This document shows positions 16,669-26,169 of a stretch of 64,000 nt of DNA, one piece after another. Within the stretch, counting starts at the first letter, position 1. Every line of letters begins with the position of its first letter. The translations under genes were made by a program, and so were the position numbers. The notes under the pieces are model-generated. The model saw only the letters and a program-made list of their open reading frames with translations, was not told where the DNA came from and did not search any database. The stretch is from Actinokineospora xionganensis (GTDB lineage: Bacteria > Actinomycetota > Actinomycetes > Mycobacteriales > Pseudonocardiaceae): positions 1-64,000 of the forward strand of contig NZ_JABVED010000009.1 of the NCBI RefSeq assembly GCF_014323725.1, written 5' to 3'.

Positions 16669-17121
16669 ATGACGTTCCAATTCCACGCCATCCCCGCCGC
16701 CGTCCTCACCGAGGTCCGCTCGCAGCCCACGCAACCGTGGACCGCGGGCGGCGGTGAGCCGCTGCGCTGCTGCCTGCGCGACGCCACGGCGGGCGAGGAA
16801 CTGATCCTGTTCAACTACGAGCCGCCGCTGCCTTCGGACAGTCCCTACCGGGAGAAGGGCGCGGTGTTCGCGCACCCGGCCGACTGCGGCGGTCCCGCCG
16901 CGACCGACCGGTATCCGTCCGACTGGCTCGGCAGGCCACAGGTGCTGCGCGCCTACGACAGGCGGGGCTGGATTCACCCGTCGACGACGGTCCACGACGG
17001 ACAGGACCCGGAAGGCGAGATCGCCCGACAGCTGGCGGACCCGAAGGTGGCCTGGGTGCACAGCCGCAACATCGCCTACGGCTGCTACATGTTCACGGTC
17101 ACACGGGCTGCGGGCCGGTGA
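16669..17121 (+). CDS. DUF1203 domain-containing protein
   Basis: A 150-residue soluble protein (MTFQFHAIPAAVLTEVRSQP). Landmarks are CCLRDATAGEELILFNYEP, YREKGAVFAHPADC and VHSRNIAYGCYMF, which fit the DUF1203 family. No function is established. It has a conserved Cys/His content but no recognisable catalytic motif. It lies 39 nt after the PNPOx-like gene and may share its transcript. Its 3' end overlaps the convergent dioxygenase gene by 23 nt. Confidence 0.85.
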   Translation: MTFQFHAIPAAVLTEVRSQPTQPWTAGGGEPLRCCLRDATAGEELILFNYEPPLPSDSPYREKGAVFAHPADCGGPAATDRYPSDWLGRPQVLRAYDRRGWIHPSTTVHDGQDPEGEIARQLADPKVAWVHSRNIAYGCYMFTVTRAAGR

Positions 17122-17572
17122 GCGGGTCGAGCCGGTAGTGCCCCATGGGCGGGCGGCCCTCGCGGTAGACGTGGATGCTCACCGCGGGGTCGGTCCCGGC
17201 GTTGGCGACCTGGTGGACGTAACCGGGGCCGAACACGCGGGTCTGGCCGACCGTCACCGGGTGCAGCACCTCGGCGGGCCGGGCGCCGCCGCGGGCCACC
17301 CGCTCGGTCAGGACGCCGGACACGACGGTGAACGCGCCCGCCACCGAGCCGTGGTCGTGCAGGTCGGTGCCCTGGCCCGGCAGCCACGACATCAGCCAGA
17401 TCTCCTGGCCGTCGGCGCGGTCGATGAGCGCGGTGAAACGCTCGGCCGGGTCATAGCTGAGCAGGTCGCGCCAGCGGTCGCGGTCCAGGGCGTACTCGCG
17501 GGCGATCAGCGCCGGGTGCGCGAGGGCCGGGGTACCGCCAAGGGCGATGGTGTTCGGGGGAACGGCGAACAT
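17099..17572 (-). CDS. Cysteine dioxygenase family (cupin) protein
   Basis: A 157-residue cupin. The iron-binding cupin motif 1 is WLPGQGTDLHDHGSVAGAF around residues 68-86 (H-x-H), and the second motif GPGYVHQVANAG supplies the third His. This is the bacterial cysteine dioxygenase or 3-mercaptopropionate dioxygenase type, oxidising a thiol to a sulfinate. The start ATG 17572 (MFAVPPNTIALGGTPALAHP) follows a weak GAGAAGAG site. A short Cys-containing leader peptide lies 65 nt upstream. The 3' end overlaps the DUF1203 gene. Confidence 0.87.
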   Translation of the reverse strand: MFAVPPNTIALGGTPALAHPALIAREYALDRDRWRDLLSYDPAERFTALIDRADGQEIWLMSWLPGQGTDLHDHGSVAGAFTVVSGVLTERVARGGARPAEVLHPVTVGQTRVFGPGYVHQVANAGTDPAVSIHVYREGRPPMGHYRLDPLTGPQPV

Positions 17573-17637
17573 CTTCAAGTCTCTTCTCGGGATGCACGAG
17601 CACGACACGACCGGAACAGGTCGCAGGGCGGGCTGGA

Positions 17638-17703
17638 TCACCGACAGAGACAGAGCGCGCCTGCGACACGACAGAGGTCGATGTGACCCCGTCGGCCGGT
17701 CAT
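17638..17703 (-). CDS. Leader peptide with Cys codons upstream of the dioxygenase gene
   Basis: A 21-residue ORF, MTGRRGHIDLCRVAGALCLC plus Arg, ending in TGA. It matches the actinobacterial family of short leader peptides (RRH-x-DL-x-R...LC) found before sulfur-metabolism genes, some of which act as cysteine-responsive attenuators in mycobacteria. Three Cys codons are present, two of them at the end. There is no Shine-Dalgarno before the ATG, in keeping with a leaderless start. It ends 65 nt before the dioxygenase ATG. Confidence 0.7.
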   Translation of the reverse strand: MTGRRGHIDLCRVAGALCLCR

Positions 17704-17841
17704 GGCGCGGAACAGCATGCCAATAGGGAACCATGAGTCCGGGCGACCGTCAAAGGCGCCCAGTTGATGAGACGACCCATCCGGACCCGCCAGGGCGCCG
17801 AATGTCAGCTGACGGGGTTGGACGGATGAGAGCGGGTGGCC

Positions 17842-18438
17842 ATGGCCGACCGGGTTCGGCGGATCACGGGGAGCGTGCCCGATACGGAGCTGCCCCCGGA
17901 CGCGGGCGCGCTGCTGCAGCGCGTCGCACGGGGCGACGAGCAGGCGTTCAGTGCGCTCTATGACCTTGTCTCAGCGCCCGTGTTCGGGCTGGTGCGACGC
18001 ATTGTTCGAGATCCGGCGCAGTCGGAGGAGGTGACCCAGGAAGTGATGCTCGAGCTGTGGCGCACCGCCGCCAGATACGCCCCCGACCGGGGAAGCGCGA
18101 TGACCTGGGTCATGACCCTGGCCCATCGCCGCGCCGTCGACCGCGTCCGCTCGGCGCAGTCGGCGACCGACCGCGAGGACAAGGCGTTCCGTCGCGAGAC
18201 CACGCGGCCCTTCGACGAGGTCGCCGAGCAGGTGAGCACCCGCCTGGAGTACGAGCAGGTGCGCCGCTGCCTGGCCTCGCTCACCGATCTGCAGCGCGAA
18301 TCGGTCGAACTCGCGTACTACCGCGGGCTCACCTACAAGGAGGTGTCGGAACTGCTCGACACTCCGCTCGGCACGGTCAAGACTCGACTCAGAGACGGAC
18401 TCATCCGTCTGCGCGACTGCTTGGGGGTGGCCCGATGA
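17842..18438 (+). CDS. sigK: ECF sigma factor, SigK type
   Basis: A sigma factor of about 198 residues. Region 2 shows DEQAFSALYDLVSAPVFGLV and SEEVTQEVMLELWRTAARY with TWVMTLAHRRAVDRVRS (-10 recognition). Region 4 has LTDLQRESVELAYYRGLTYK and LLDTPLGTVKTRLRDGLIRL. The sequence closely follows mycobacterial SigK. The start may be ATG 17842 or the in-frame GTG 17836. The anti-sigma gene begins in its stop codon (ATGA), so the two are cotranscribed and coupled. Membrane-linked regulation by the partner is expected. Confidence 0.92.
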   Translation: MADRVRRITGSVPDTELPPDAGALLQRVARGDEQAFSALYDLVSAPVFGLVRRIVRDPAQSEEVTQEVMLELWRTAARYAPDRGSAMTWVMTLAHRRAVDRVRSAQSATDREDKAFRRETTRPFDEVAEQVSTRLEYEQVRRCLASLTDLQRESVELAYYRGLTYKEVSELLDTPLGTVKTRLRDGLIRLRDCLGVAR

Positions 18439-19154
18439 CCCCGGACATCCACGCGTTGACCGGCGCCTACGTCCTCAACGCGGTCACCGAGACCGAACGC
18501 GCGGACTTCGAACGCCACCTCGCCGAATGCGGGGCGTGCGCCGAGGAAGTCCGCGAACTGGAGGCCACGGCGACCCGCCTCGGCGAAGCCGCCGCCGCGG
18601 GGCCGCCCGCCGCGCTGAAGGCGGCGGTGATGGCGAGGATCGGCGAGGTGCGTCAGCTGCCACCGGTCCGCGACGAGTTGGCGGTCCGCCGCAAGCGGTG
18701 GTCCACGCGGATCCTGGGCATGGCCGCGGCCGCGCTGCTGGTCGTGTCGGTCGCGCTCGGGGTGGTCACGGCGCAGAGCAGGCAGGAACTCGACGCGGGC
18801 AGGCAGCAGGTGGCGGCGATGTCGGCGCTGCTGGCCGCCGAGGACGCGCGGCTGGTCAACGGGTCCACGCCGGACGGACTGGTCGGCACGGTCGTCGTGT
18901 CACGCAAGCGCGGTGAGGTGATGCTGCTGGCGGACAAGATGCCCGCGGCGCCGCAGGGCAAGACCTACCAGGTCTGGCTCATCGGCGAGGACAAGCGCTC
19001 GATCGGCTTGATGGCGCCCGACAACGGCCGAGCGGCCCTCATGGCCGCGTCCGCCATCCAGGACGCGGTCGCGATCGGCGTCACCGTCGAACCCGCGGGC
19101 GGCTCGGACCAACCCACCACCGACCCCGTCATGGCCATGACGCTTCCCACCTGA
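18435..19154 (+). CDS. rskA: Anti-sigma-K factor, RskA type
   Basis: A 239-residue single-pass membrane protein. The N-terminal cytoplasmic part has the zinc-anti-sigma pattern H-x3-C-x2-C (FERHLAECGACAEEVREL, around residues 25-42) that binds the sigma factor. One helix spans about residues 98-116 (MAAAALLVVSVALGVVT). The extracellular part has the conserved PQGKTYQVWLIGEDK of the RskA C-terminal domain. It overlaps sigK by 4 nt. The pair probably responds to an extracytoplasmic, redox-related signal via proteolysis, as known for SigK/RskA. Confidence 0.93.
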   Translation: MTPDIHALTGAYVLNAVTETERADFERHLAECGACAEEVRELEATATRLGEAAAAGPPAALKAAVMARIGEVRQLPPVRDELAVRRKRWSTRILGMAAAALLVVSVALGVVTAQSRQELDAGRQQVAAMSALLAAEDARLVNGSTPDGLVGTVVVSRKRGEVMLLADKMPAAPQGKTYQVWLIGEDKRSIGLMAPDNGRAALMAASAIQDAVAIGVTVEPAGGSDQPTTDPVMAMTLPT

Positions 19155-19359
19155 CCCGGCTTTCGTTTCGGTCGCGAGTCCAACGTTCAGAACAACGAGT
19201 CCAACGTTCAGAACAACGAGTCCAACGTTCAGTACATCGAACTTCCGTCTTACGTCACGTGAGGCTGGAAATCAGATGTTCTGAACGTTGGACTCGTTGT
19301 TCTGAACGTTGGTCTCGTTGTTCTGAACGTTGGACTCGCGACCGGAACGAAAGCTGGGT
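19154..19359. repeat. Stop-to-stop inverted repeat with GAGTCCAACGTTCAGAACAAC units
   Basis: The whole space between the convergent rskA and lyase stop codons is one inverted repeat with arms of about 80 nt and a loop of about 38 nt. Each arm contains three tandem copies of a 21-nt unit whose core is GAGTCCAACGTTCAGAACAA, flanked by CGGTCGCGA at the outer end. The arms differ at only a few positions. It would form a very stable hairpin and serve as a bidirectional terminator. A shorter relative occurs at 61373-61518. Confidence 0.85.
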
Positions 19360-20447
19360 CAGGGGTCGAGGGCGGTGAGGAGGTCGGCTACCAGGTCGGT
19401 GGGGTCCTCGCAGCCGCAGGAGAAGCGGAGAAGGCCGTCGGGGACGGGGTCGCCCCAGCGGGCTCGGCGGTCGGCTGTGGAGTGCAGGCCCCCGAAGCTG
19501 GTGGCGGCGGACACGAGGGTGGCGGCGGACACGAACGCGTCCGCTGCCTCCGCCGACTCCATTTCGAAGGTGACCACACCGCCGAAGCGACGCATCTGGC
19601 GGGACGCGATCTCGTGTGCGGGGTCGTGTGTGGAGCCGGGCCAACGGATCCCGCGGATCCGTGGGTGCTCGCGCAGCGCTTCGTAGACGGCCGCCGCGTT
19701 CTCCGCCTGCCTGGCCAGACGCAGGTCCAAAGTCCCCAGACCCCGGTGGGCCAGCCATACCTCGAAGGGACCCGGGACGCCGCCGCTGCCGGTGCGCTCC
19801 GAGCGGAGCCGGGCAGCCAGGTCAGGGTCGGCGGTGCTGATGTGGCCGAGCACCACGTCGCTGTGGCCGGAAAGGGCCTTGGTGTCGCTGGCGAAGACCA
19901 CGTCCGCGCCCAGCGACAGGGGGCGTTGCCCCAGTGGCGTGGCCGTGGTGTTGTCGACTGCCATGAGCGCGCCCGCCGCGTGGGCGAGGTCGGCCACGGC
20001 CGCGATGTCGCACACGTCCAGGCGCGGGTTCGACGGCGTCTCGACTATCACCAGACGGGCGCCCTCGACCATGTCCTCGGTCCACACCATGCCGGTCGGC
20101 AGTTCGCGGACCGTCAGGCCCAGCGCGGCCAGGTTGTCGCGGACGTAGGTGCGGGTCAGGTAGTAGCCGTCCGAGGGGAGCACGACGGTGTCCCCCGCGC
20201 GAAGCACCGTGCGCAGCAGGGACGTCGTCGCGGCCATGCCTGAGGCGAACACGACGCACGTGCCGCCGTCGAGGTCGCCGATGGCCGTCTCCAGCGCGTC
20301 CCAGGTCGGGTTCTCGGCGCGGCCGTAGGTGCGCGCGCCGCCGAGGTGGAACTGGGAGGCGAGCACCGGCTGCGGCCCCACCGGGGCGCCGGGTTCGGCC
20401 GGGGGCAGTCCGGCGTGCACACAGCGGGTGCCGTCGCCGAGGGTCAT
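19359..20447 (-). CDS. Cystathionine gamma-lyase/synthase-type PLP enzyme
   Basis: A 362-residue Cys/Met-metabolism PLP enzyme. The cofactor-ring stretch [16 protein letters not shown] is near residue 70; the binding Asp lies in [13 protein letters not shown]; the PLP lysine is in [18 protein letters not shown] near residue 190. The family covers cystathionine gamma-synthase, beta-lyase and gamma-lyase; sequence alone does not settle which. The frame is open far upstream, but homology starts at ATG 20447, which overlaps the gpsA stop by 4 nt (ATGA). It ends exactly at the large hairpin repeat. Confidence 0.9.
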   Translation of the reverse strand: MTLGDGTRCVHAGLPPAEPGAPVGPQPVLASQFHLGGARTYGRAENPTWDALETAIGDLDGGTCVVFASGMAATTSLLRTVLRAGDTVVLPSDGYYLTRTYVRDNLAALGLTVRELPTGMVWTEDMVEGARLVIVETPSNPRLDVCDIAAVADLAHAAGALMAVDNTTATPLGQRPLSLGADVVFASDTKALSGHSDVVLGHISTADPDLAARLRSERTGSGGVPGPFEVWLAHRGLGTLDLRLARQAENAAAVYEALREHPRIRGIRWPGSTHDPAHEIASRQMRRFGGVVTFEMESAEAADAFVSAATLVSAATSFGGLHSTADRRARWGDPVPDGLLRFSCGCEDPTDLVADLLTALDP

Positions 20448-21445
20448 CGTTCCGGCTTCGTCTTGCGCCCGATCAGCTCGCCCGCCATCTCCCGCGGGTC
20501 GAAACCGTCGTGGCAGACCCGGTGGACGACCTCGGTGATCGGCATCTCGACCCCGTGGCGCTGGGCGAGTTCGCGGATCGAGGAGCAGGACTTCACTCCT
20601 TCGGCGACCTGGCCCTGCGCGGCGGCCTGGGCCTGCGCGACGGTCTCGCCCTTGCCGAGCCGTGCGCCGAAGGTCCGGTTGCGCGACAGCGGCGAGGAGC
20701 ACGTGGCGACCAAGTCGCCTAGGCCCGCCAGTCCGGAGAAGGTCAGCGGGTCCGCGCCGAGCGCCGCGCCCAGCCGGGCGGTCTCGGCGAGGCCGCGGGT
20801 GATCAGCGTGGCCAGGGTGTTCGCGCCGAAGCCGAGGCCGGTGGCCATGCCGCAGGACAGCGCGATGACGTTCTTGCAGGCGCCACCGATCTCGCAGCCG
20901 ATGACGTCGGTGATCGTGTACGGCCGGAAGTAGCTGTTGGTGCACAGCTCCTGCAGCGCGATCGCGCGGTCGTGGTCGCGGCAGGCGATGACCGACGCCG
21001 TCGGCTGCTCCTGCGCGATCTCCACCGCGAGGTTCGGTCCGGACACCACCGCGACACGATCCTCGGCGACACCGGTGATGTCGACGATGACCTCGCTCAT
21101 CCGCTTGAGGGTGCCCAGTTCCACGCCCTTGGCCAGGCTCACCAGGGTCGCGTCCGGCGGCAGCAGCGACGACCACGCGGCCAGGTTGTGCCGAAGGCTC
21201 TGGCTCGGGACGGCGAGCACGACCGTGTGCGCGCCGTCGAGCGCCACCCTCGGGTCCGATGTGGACCTCAGGGTGTCCGGGAGCCGAACGCCGGGCAGGT
21301 ACTCGGCGTTCTCACGGTGGCGCTCGATGGCCTCCGACACCGAGCCGCGGCGGGCCCACAGGGTGACTTCGCGGCCGCTGTCGGCCATGACCTTGGCGAA
21401 AGTGGTGCCCCACGACCCGGCACCTAGGACGGTGATCTCAGCCAT
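20444..21445 (-). CDS. gpsA: NAD(P)-dependent glycerol-3-phosphate dehydrogenase
   Basis: A 333-residue cytoplasmic enzyme reducing dihydroxyacetone phosphate to sn-glycerol-3-phosphate for phospholipid synthesis. It has the nucleotide-binding [15 protein letters not shown] at the N-terminus, the catalytic-lysine region [19 protein letters not shown] near residue 190 and [19 protein letters not shown] near 255. It lies 1 nt downstream of plsC, which uses its product, and its stop overlaps the next gene. This is one operon for lipid precursors plus a sulfur amino-acid enzyme. Confidence 0.97.
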   Translation of the reverse strand: MAEITVLGAGSWGTTFAKVMADSGREVTLWARRGSVSEAIERHRENAEYLPGVRLPDTLRSTSDPRVALDGAHTVVLAVPSQSLRHNLAAWSSLLPPDATLVSLAKGVELGTLKRMSEVIVDITGVAEDRVAVVSGPNLAVEIAQEQPTASVIACRDHDRAIALQELCTNSYFRPYTITDVIGCEIGGACKNVIALSCGMATGLGFGANTLATLITRGLAETARLGAALGADPLTFSGLAGLGDLVATCSSPLSRNRTFGARLGKGETVAQAQAAAQGQVAEGVKSCSSIRELAQRHGVEMPITEVVHRVCHDGFDPREMAGELIGRKTKPER

Positions 21446-21446
21446 G

Positions 21447-22169
21447 TCAGATCGCGGTCTCGTCGCGCTTGGCGCCGGGCCGGAAGAACTCCGCGGGCGG
21501 CTGCTCCTCGCGGATCTCGGCGAGCAAGTCGCGGACCTGGGTCATCAGCAGGTCGGTGACCTCGCGAAGCAACTGGTTGGTGATGGGCTTGCCGCGGTAC
21601 GGCGAGAGGTCGACCGGGTCGCCGACAACAGTGCGCACGTGCTTGCGCGGCAGCGGTCGGAACTTCTTGGTGTAGCCGTCCCAGATGTCGTTGGTGCCCC
21701 AGCGCGCGGCGGGCAGCACCGGCGCGTCGTTCTCCAGAGCCAGCCGCGCCACCCCGGTGCGGGCCCGCATCGGCCAGCCCGTCGGGTCCTTGCTGATGGT
21801 GCCTTCGGGGTAGATCACCACGACCTTGCCCTCCTTGAGCGCCTCGTGCGCGGCCCGCAGGCTGTCCTTGGCCTCGGAGGAACCACGGTAGACGGGAATG
21901 CCGCCGGAGCCCTTGAGGATGCGCCCGAAGATCGGCACCTTGAACAGGCTGTCCTTGGCCATGAACCGCGGGACCCGCTTGTTTCGGTGCACGAACACGG
22001 CGTCGTTGGGCGGGTCGAGGTGCGAGACGTGGTTCATCACGAGCAGCGCGGCCCCGGTGCGCGGCAGCTTCTCGCCGCCCACGTAGGTGCGCTTGCCCAA
22101 CCAGGTCATCGGGTAGAAAGCGGCGGCGGCCGCACCGACCCAGAACCCGCCCTTCTCGCGCTTGCCCAA
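21447..22169 (-). CDS. plsC: 1-acyl-sn-glycerol-3-phosphate acyltransferase
   Basis: A 240-residue membrane-associated acyltransferase making phosphatidic acid. The catalytic HX4D motif is [14 protein letters not shown] (near residue 47). The acceptor-binding block [16 protein letters not shown] lies near residue 120. The start is TTG 22169, supported by an excellent AGGAGGAGGA site 6 nt upstream. It overlaps or abuts gpsA downstream, giving a plsC-gpsA pair, and is divergent from fbiD. Confidence 0.93.
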   Translation of the reverse strand: MGKREKGGFWVGAAAAAFYPMTWLGKRTYVGGEKLPRTGAALLVMNHVSHLDPPNDAVFVHRNKRVPRFMAKDSLFKVPIFGRILKGSGGIPVYRGSSEAKDSLRAAHEALKEGKVVVIYPEGTISKDPTGWPMRARTGVARLALENDAPVLPAARWGTNDIWDGYTKKFRPLPRKHVRTVVGDPVDLSPYRGKPITNQLLREVTDLLMTQVRDLLAEIREEQPPAEFFRPGAKRDETAI

Positions 22170-22273
22170 CGTTCGTCCTCCTCCTGCTGCTGCCGTGGCC
22201 CGTGAGTCTCCCTGGCGACCCCGCCTCCGGTCCAGACGGGGTGTCCTCGGGCGAGCCGGCAGGATCTCGGATC

Positions 22274-22903
22274 GTGGTGGACTTGGTGGTCCCGGTGAAG
22301 CACCTCGACCGGGCGAAAACGCGGCTGCGCGGCACGGTGCCGGGCGGTCCGGGCGGCCACCTCGAACTCGTGCTCGCCCTGCTCGTCGACACCCTCGTCG
22401 CCGCCGTCGCGGCCCCCGGCGTGCGCCGGGTCCTGGTCGTCTGTGAGGACGAGCGGGTGACCGAGGCGGTCGCCGCGACCGGGGCGGAGTGTGTCGACGA
22501 GCGCGGGCTGCCGGGTCTCAACGCGGCACTGCGGTTCGGCGCGGACGTCCTGCTCACCGACGACCCGGACACCACCGTCGGCGCGCTGCAGGCCGACCTG
22601 CCCGCCCTGCGCCCGGCCGACCTGGGCGCGGCGATCAGCCGGGCCGCGGGCGCCCGGGCGTTCGTCGCCGACCGGGAGGGCACCGGCACGACACTGCTGA
22701 TCGCCGCCGCGGGGACCTCGCTCGCCCCGAGGTTCGGCGCCGGGTCGGCGCTCGCCCACGGTCGCACCGCGTTGATGGTGGGCGCCGGACTGGCCACGCT
22801 GCGCTGTGACGTGGACACCGCGGCGGACCTCACCGAGGCGTTGGCGCTGGGCGTCGGACCCCGGACCAGCGAGGTCGTGCAAGGTATTCGGAAGGTGTGC
22901 TGA
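22274..22903 (+). CDS. fbiD: 2-phospho-lactate/phosphoenolpyruvate guanylyltransferase
   Basis: A CofC/FbiD nucleotidyltransferase of about 209 residues for coenzyme F420 biosynthesis; in actinobacteria it activates phosphoenolpyruvate with GTP. Landmarks are the N-terminal VVPVKHLDRAKTRLRG (nucleotide-binding), VLLTDDPDTTVGALQADLPA (metal-binding Asp) and DREGTGTTLLIAA. The start at GTG 22274, preceded by an AGGA, fits the family best; an in-frame GTG at 22202 would add 24 residues. It lies between plsC and ppk as in mycobacteria. Confidence 0.92.
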   Translation: MVDLVVPVKHLDRAKTRLRGTVPGGPGGHLELVLALLVDTLVAAVAAPGVRRVLVVCEDERVTEAVAATGAECVDERGLPGLNAALRFGADVLLTDDPDTTVGALQADLPALRPADLGAAISRAAGARAFVADREGTGTTLLIAAAGTSLAPRFGAGSALAHGRTALMVGAGLATLRCDVDTAADLTEALALGVGPRTSEVVQGIRKVC

Positions 22904-22966
22904 CAATTAACCGCTCGGTTCGCCGGACAGTGGGCTGATGGCCGCTTCTTGCTGAACAATGAAACC

Positions 22967-25165
22967 GTGAGCACCCAGAGCAGTCAGAGCAGCGAGAACA
23001 CCGACGAGAAGGTCATCGCCCCACCCGCCGCGGCGACCGACGGCCGGGCGGTCGAGCCACGCGCGCTGCCGTCCGCTCCGCCCGCGGCGACCCCCGCGGC
23101 GGCGGTGACCGACCTGCCCGACGACCGGTATCTCAACCGCGAACTGTCCTGGTTGGACTTCAACGCCCGGGTGCTCGCCCTGGCCGAGGACTCCTCGCAG
23201 CCGCTGCTCGAACGCGCCAAGTTCCTGGCGATCTTCGCCTCGAACCTCGACGAGTTCTACATGGTGCGCGTCGCGGGCCTCAAGCGGCGCAACGAGACGG
23301 GCCTGTCGGTCCGCAGCGCCGACGGGCTGACCCCGCGTGAACAGCTGGCCTACATCGCCAAGCGCAACCAGGAACTCGTCGAGCAGCACTCTCGGGCGTT
23401 CGAGGAGCGGGTTCGCCCGGAGTTGGCCGAGCGCGGCATCCGCATCGCCACGTGGAGCGAGATCACCGACGACGAGCGCACCCGGCTGTCGGCCTACTAC
23501 CGCGACCAGGTCTTCCCGGTGCTCACCCCGCTGGCCGTCGACCCGGCGCACCCGTTCCCCTATATCTCCGGCCTGTCGCTCAACCTCGCGGTGACGGTGC
23601 GGGACCCGGAAGGCGGCATCGAGCGCTTCGCCCGCGTCAAGGTGCCCGACAACGTGCCCCGGCTGGTGCCGATCGACCGCAGCGCCGACGAGCAGGTCGC
23701 GATCTTCCTGCCGCTGGAGGAACTGATCGCCGCGCACCGCAACACCCTGTTCGCGGGCATGGACGTCACCGGCGTGCACGCGTTCCGGGTCACCCGCAAC
23801 GCCGACCTCGAGGTCGAGGAGGACCGCGACGAGGACCTGTTGCAGGCCCTGGAAAGGGAGCTGGCGCAGCGCCGTTTCGGCGCGTCGGTGCGCCTGGAGG
23901 TCGCGGGCGACATGACCGAGCACATGCTCGAACTGCTGCTGCGCGAGTTGGAGGTCCACCCCAACGACGTCGTCGTCGTGCAGGGACTGCTGGACCTGTC
24001 GTGCCTCTGGCAGCTCTACGGCGTGGACCGCAAGGAGCTCAAGGACCCGGTCGTCGTGCCCGCCACGCACCCGGCGTTCGGCGAGCGCGAGACACCGAAG
24101 AGCATCTTCGCCACCCTGCGCGAGGGCGACGTGATGGTGCACCACCCGTACGACTCGTTCTCCACGAGCGTGCAGCGCTTTGTCGAGCAGGCCGCGAGCG
24201 ACCCGCACGTGCTGGCCATCAAGCAGACGCTCTACCGCACCTCCGGCGACTCCCCGATCGTCGACGCCCTGATCGACGCGGCCGAGGCGGGCAAGCAGGT
24301 CGTGGCCCTGGTGGAGCTCAAGGCCCGGTTCGACGAGCAGGCGAACATCAAGTGGGCGCGCGCGTTGGAGAAGGCGGGCGTGCACGTGGTGTACGGGTTG
24401 GTGGGTCTCAAGACCCACTGCAAGATCTCGCTCGTGGTGCGGCAGGAGGGGTCCACGATCCGCCGCTACTGCCACATCGGCACGGGCAACTACAACCCGA
24501 AGACCGCGCGGCTCTATGAGGACGTCGGCTTGCTCACCGCCGAACCCACCATCGGCGCCGACCTGACCGACTTGTTCAACGTGCTCACCGGTTACGCTCG
24601 TCAGGACACGTACCGGGGTCTGCTCGTGGCCCCGTACGGTGTGCGGCGCGGGATCATCGAACGGGTCGACGACGAGATCGCGCACCAGCGCGCGGGCAGG
24701 CCCGCCGGGATCCGCATCAAGGTCAACTCGCTGGTGGACGAGCAGGTCATCGACTCGCTCTACCGGGCGTCGCAGGCCGGGGTGCCGGTGGAGATCGTGG
24801 TGCGCGGCATCTGCGCCCTGAAACCGGGTATCCCCGGGCTGAGCGAGAACATCGAGGTCCGGTCGATCCTGGGCCGGTTCCTGGAGCATTCGCGGGTGTT
24901 CGTTTTCAAGGGCTGCGACGAGCACTGGATCGGCAGCGCCGACATGATGCACCGCAACCTCGACCGCCGGGTGGAGGTCCAGGTCCGGGTCACCGACAAG
25001 CGGCTCACCAAGCAGTTGGACGACATGCTGGATTCGGCCCTGAACCCCGCGACCCGCTGCTGGGTCCTCTCCGGCAACGGCGACTGGCACCCCTCACCGG
25101 TGGGCGCCAAGTCGGTTCGCGACCACCAGGCCGAACTCCTCAAGCGCCACCGAGCCCTGGGTTAG
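22967..25165 (+). CDS. ppk: Polyphosphate kinase 1
   Basis: An enzyme of about 732 residues that reversibly transfers the terminal phosphate of ATP to polyphosphate. After a low-complexity acidic/Ala N-terminus, the PPK N domain starts [20 protein letters not shown]. The phospholipase-D-like catalytic domains contain [13 protein letters not shown]-type and [13 protein letters not shown] sequences (phospho-accepting His in LKTHCK) and [19 protein letters not shown]. The start could be GTG 22967 or TTG 22949; neither has a good ribosome-binding site. mutT1 follows after 4 nt. Confidence 0.95.
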   Translation: MSTQSSQSSENTDEKVIAPPAAATDGRAVEPRALPSAPPAATPAAAVTDLPDDRYLNRELSWLDFNARVLALAEDSSQPLLERAKFLAIFASNLDEFYMVRVAGLKRRNETGLSVRSADGLTPREQLAYIAKRNQELVEQHSRAFEERVRPELAERGIRIATWSEITDDERTRLSAYYRDQVFPVLTPLAVDPAHPFPYISGLSLNLAVTVRDPEGGIERFARVKVPDNVPRLVPIDRSADEQVAIFLPLEELIAAHRNTLFAGMDVTGVHAFRVTRNADLEVEEDRDEDLLQALERELAQRRFGASVRLEVAGDMTEHMLELLLRELEVHPNDVVVVQGLLDLSCLWQLYGVDRKELKDPVVVPATHPAFGERETPKSIFATLREGDVMVHHPYDSFSTSVQRFVEQAASDPHVLAIKQTLYRTSGDSPIVDALIDAAEAGKQVVALVELKARFDEQANIKWARALEKAGVHVVYGLVGLKTHCKISLVVRQEGSTIRRYCHIGTGNYNPKTARLYEDVGLLTAEPTIGADLTDLFNVLTGYARQDTYRGLLVAPYGVRRGIIERVDDEIAHQRAGRPAGIRIKVNSLVDEQVIDSLYRASQAGVPVEIVVRGICALKPGIPGLSENIEVRSILGRFLEHSRVFVFKGCDEHWIGSADMMHRNLDRRVEVQVRVTDKRLTKQLDDMLDSALNPATRCWVLSGNGDWHPSPVGAKSVRDHQAELLKRHRALG

Positions 25166-25169
25166 TCCC

Positions 25170-26033
25170 GTGACAAATCCCATCCTCGCCGCCGGCGCCG
25201 TGCTGTGGCGGCGGTCGGCGGAGGTCGAGATCGCCGTGGTGCACCGTCCGCGGTACCGGGACTGGACCCTGCCCAAGGGAAAACTGGACGAGGGCGAGTC
25301 GCTCTACGCCGCCGCGGTGCGGGAAGTCGCCGAGGAGACCGGATTCCGCTGCGCGCTGGGTCGGTCCCTGGGGCACGTGTCGTACGCGGTGGACGGCGTG
25401 CCGAAGACGGTCGACTACTTCGCGGCGCGGGTCGTCGACGGGGAGTTCACCGCCAACGACGAGGTCGACAGGCTGCGGTGGCTGACTTTGCCCGCGGCGG
25501 CGGAACGCCTGACCTATGACCACGACCGCTCGGTGCTGGCTGGCTTCGCCGAGACCGGCCCGGAAACGGCGACCGTGTTGCTGGTCCGCCATGGCCACGC
25601 GGGCCGCCGTGACAGGTGGCCCGGTCCCGACGACGAACGACCGCTGTCCAAGACCGGGAGGGGGGAAGCGAAAGCCCTCGCGCACCTCATCCCGCTGTTC
25701 GCCCCGGACCGGGTGCACTCGGCCCCGAAGGCACGGTGCGTGCAGACAGTCCGGCGGGTGGCCGAACAGCTGAATGTAGACGTGCGTCTGGAAGCGACAC
25801 TGCTCGAGTCGGCCGATCGGACCGACGCTGTGGACCGCCTACGGGAGATCGTCGGCGACGGCGGGACAGCGGTGGTGTGCAGCCAGGGCGGAGTCATTCC
25901 CGACCTGGTCAGCGACCTGGCGAAGGATTCCAGTGTGGACGTTGGCGAGGTCCGCAGCCGCAAGGGCAGCCTCTGGCTCCTGTCCTTCGCCGGGGACACA
26001 ATGATAGGAGCCCTATACATAAGGCAAGCGTGA
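25170..26033 (+). CDS. mutT1: Nudix hydrolase with histidine phosphatase domain (MutT1 type)
   Basis: A 287-residue two-domain protein. Residues 1-140 form a Nudix domain, with the Nudix box GKLDEGESLYAAAVREVAEE followed by TGF. The C-terminal half begins TVLLVRHGHAGRRD, the RHG catalytic motif of the histidine phosphatase superfamily. Mycobacterial MutT1 with this architecture hydrolyses 8-oxo-(d)GTP and diadenosine polyphosphates. It starts at GTG 25170, 4 nt after ppk, in the same order as in M. tuberculosis, so the pair is probably an operon. Confidence 0.93.
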   Translation: MTNPILAAGAVLWRRSAEVEIAVVHRPRYRDWTLPKGKLDEGESLYAAAVREVAEETGFRCALGRSLGHVSYAVDGVPKTVDYFAARVVDGEFTANDEVDRLRWLTLPAAAERLTYDHDRSVLAGFAETGPETATVLLVRHGHAGRRDRWPGPDDERPLSKTGRGEAKALAHLIPLFAPDRVHSAPKARCVQTVRRVAEQLNVDVRLEATLLESADRTDAVDRLREIVGDGGTAVVCSQGGVIPDLVSDLAKDSSVDVGEVRSRKGSLWLLSFAGDTMIGALYIRQA

Positions 26034-26169
26034 CATGGCGCCTGGTGGCGCGGCTCGGCCGCTTTGTGGTGACCAAGCAGGACTGGGGTGCAGGCGCCAT
26101 GGCACAACCCCACACACGCGAGAGCCCGCACGGGAGAAGCGTGCGGGCTCTCGCGATGTGCCTGTCTGA

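Noticed and set aside
20447-21176. 605-residue version of the PLP lyase
   Set aside because: The added N-terminus lies in gpsA in another frame; the enzyme's natural start overlaps the gpsA stop by ATGA.
22202-22273. Longer fbiD start at GTG 22202
   Set aside because: The added 24 residues are low complexity and the family begins close to the VVDLVVPVK strand; kept only as an alternative.
22907-25090. 727-codon open frame opposite ppk
   Set aside because: Antisense shadow of a confident polyphosphate kinase gene, with the same kind of composition.
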